Shown here: positions 62,528 through 64,000 of the stretch, in pieces
Numbering within the stretch: the first letter of the stretch is position 1
How the letters are laid out: every line of letters begins with the position of its first letter
Translations under genes and position numbers: made by a program
Origin: Bacteroidales bacterium
GTDB taxonomy: Bacteria; Bacteroidota; Bacteroidia; Bacteroidales; F082
Assembly (NCBI GenBank): GCA_016936505.1
Contig: JAFGXS010000024.1
Span: 1 to 64,000 of the forward strand
Reading direction: 5' to 3'
Length of the DNA: 64,000 nt
Notes under the pieces: generated by a model
Seen by the model: the letters and a program-made list of their open reading frames with translations, nothing else
Told to the model about the DNA's origin: nothing
Databases searched by the model: none

Positions 62528-64000
62528 TCAGGAAATAACTATTGCATCAAATTTGCAGACATCATAACAAGAACCACAACTGATACATTTTTCGTTGACT
62601 ATAAAATGAGGTGATTTTCGGCTTCCGATAATGGCATTTGTAGGGCATTTTTTTGAGCATACAGTACATCCTGTACATTTATCCACATTGATGGTAAAGG
62701 TCCGTAAATCGGTGCACACATTGGCGCGACATTTTCTTTCAAAAATATGTTCTTCATATTCTTCGCGGAACCATTTAATGGTACTTAACACCGGATTTGG
62801 GGCTGTTTGTCCCAAGCCACAAAGAGAGGTTTCTTTAATGATTTTTCCCAATTTTTCTAATTGAGTAACTCCTTTAATACGTTCAAGAGCCTCATTTTCA
62901 TCTTCATGAACCGGTTTCTTAGTAATATTTTCCAAAATTTCGAGCATACGTCGGGTTCCTTCCCTACAGGGAATACATTTGCCGCAACTTTCGCGTTGAA
63001 TAAAGTCCATAAAAAATTTGGCCACATCCACCATACAGGTATCTTCATCCATAACAACCAGTCCACCGGACCCCATCATGGCTCCAATACTCAGAAGCGA
63101 ATCATAATCAACCTGAATATCTAGATTTTGTTCTGTAATACAACCACCAGAAGGACCACCAATTTGAACTGACTTGAATTTTTTATTGTTGGGAATTCCA
63201 CCACCAATGCCAAAAATCACCTCTCTGATTGTGGTTCCCATTGGCACTTCTACCAAACCGGTCAAATTAACTTTTCCCGAAAGGGCAAAAACTTTTGTCC
63301 CCTTACTGTTTTCGGTTCCCATCAAATTGAAATCCGTGATGTGGTCGGGCATAATTGCTGGCAAACAAGACAGTGTTTCCACATTGTTGATGATTGTGGG
63401 TTTTCCAAACAACCCTTTAACAGCCGGGAACGGAGGACGTGGAATAGGCATACCCCGTTTGCCTTCAATACTTTTAATAAGAGCGGTTTCTTCACCACAA
63501 ACAAAAGCCCCTGCTCCCATTTTCACCTTAATTTCAAAATCAATACCACTATTGAAGATATCTTTTCCGAGCAAACCATAATCTTTTGCCTGCTGAAGCG
63601 CTATCTTCAATCGCTTGATAGCCAAAGGATATTCAGCACGAATGTAAACGTAAGATTTTGTAGCACCTATACCATAAGCAGCAATCATCATCCCTTCGAT
63701 TAGTCTGTGTGGATCACCTTCAATTACAGCTCGATCCATAAAAGCACCAGGATCACCTTCGTCAGCATTACAAATCAGATATTTTTGATCTGATTCAGTG
63801 TTATGAGCAAATTTCCATTTTGTACCTGTACGGAAACCTCCGCCACCACGACCACGCAGACCACTTTCCTCAACCAAATCACAAACCTCTTCCGAAGTAT
63901 GCGAACCAATAGTTTTCAGATAAGAAACATAACCGCCATGTGCTATATATTCATCAATACTTACCGGATTTAACACGCCACAATTTTTCAACACAATACG
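62528..64000 (-). CDS. hydB: NuoF-like hydrogenase subunit HydB (5' end beyond window edge)
   Basis: GLRGRGGGGFRTGTKWKFA; NADH/FMN-site motifs CNADEGDPGAFMDR, GAGAFVCGEETALIKSIEGKRGMP; ESCGKCIPCREGTRRML; C-terminal 2x[4Fe-4S]. Frame stays open to 64000 (RIVLKNCGV), so the GTG at 63994 is probably internal. Confidence 0.93.
   Translation of the reverse strand, partial: RIVLKNCGVLNPVSIDEYIAHGGYVSYLKTIGSHTSEEVCDLVEESGLRGRGGGGFRTGTKWKFAHNTESDQKYLICNADEGDPGAFMDRAVIEGDPHRLIEGMMIAAYGIGATKSYVYIRAEYPLAIKRLKIALQQAKDYGLLGKDIFNSGIDFEIKVKMGAGAFVCGEETALIKSIEGKRGMPIPRPPFPAVKGLFGKPTIINNVETLSCLPAIMPDHITDFNLMGTENSKGTKVFALSGKVNLTGLVEVPMGTTIREVIFGIGGGIPNNKKFKSVQIGGPSGGCITEQNLDIQVDYDSLLSIGAMMGSGGLVVMDEDTCMVDVAKFFMDFIQRESCGKCIPCREGTRRMLEILENITKKPVHEDENEALERIKGVTQLEKLGKIIKETSLCGLGQTAPNPVLSTIKWFREEYEEHIFERKCRANVCTDLRTFTINVDKCTGCTVCSKKCPTNAIIGSRKSPHFIVNEKCISCGSCYDVCKFDAIVIS

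Noticed and set aside
62181-63703. Several 120-135 aa plus-strand ORFs over hydA/hydB
   Set aside because: Antisense to strongly conserved hydrogenase genes; no recognisable family.
1-64000. CRISPR arrays, tRNAs, rRNAs, transposases or prophage genes
   Set aside because: No regularly spaced repeats, tRNA-like CCA/T-loop patterns or integrase/transposase families noticed on reading; absence is not proven without tRNAscan/Infernal.

Overview
The window looks like a Bacteroidota chromosome segment. Evidence: the protein families, few Shine-Dalgarno sites, and several TAnnTTTG -7 boxes. From left to right it contains four blocks. (1) A long minus-strand ribosomal-protein/translation operon (rpoA back to rpsL), including a 38-aa rpmJ that is missing from the ORF track. 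(2) A minus-strand block of secreted or uncharacterised proteins: a 1.7k-residue FecR-domain protein, an LRR lipoprotein, and two proteins sharing one N-terminal domain. It sits beside a LytS/LytTR-type two-component system and is followed by a sortilin/BNR-like protein, SecDF, an ABC-2 permease and PepT. (3) An aerobic respiratory block: CyoABCD-type quinol oxidase, a PoxB-like pyruvate oxidase, an FMN-binding GltS-like protein, heme O synthase, DUF4492-CydAB, and an unannotated 38-aa single-TM ORF after cydB. (4) Converging on it, a complete-looking [FeFe]-hydrogenase module: NuoF-like HydB (running off the window edge), HydA, a hydrogenase-like protein fused to a histidine kinase, a receiver, a receiver-kinase, then HydG, HydF and HydE. 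The most interesting element is the H-cluster-domain/histidine-kinase fusion with its phosphorelay partners. Its general class (histidine-kinase-linked sensory [FeFe] hydrogenase) is known, but the H-cluster substitutions and the phosphorelay wiring deserve work. I saw no rRNA, tRNA, CRISPR array or transposase. All assignments come from reading the sequences and motifs; no database searches were run.
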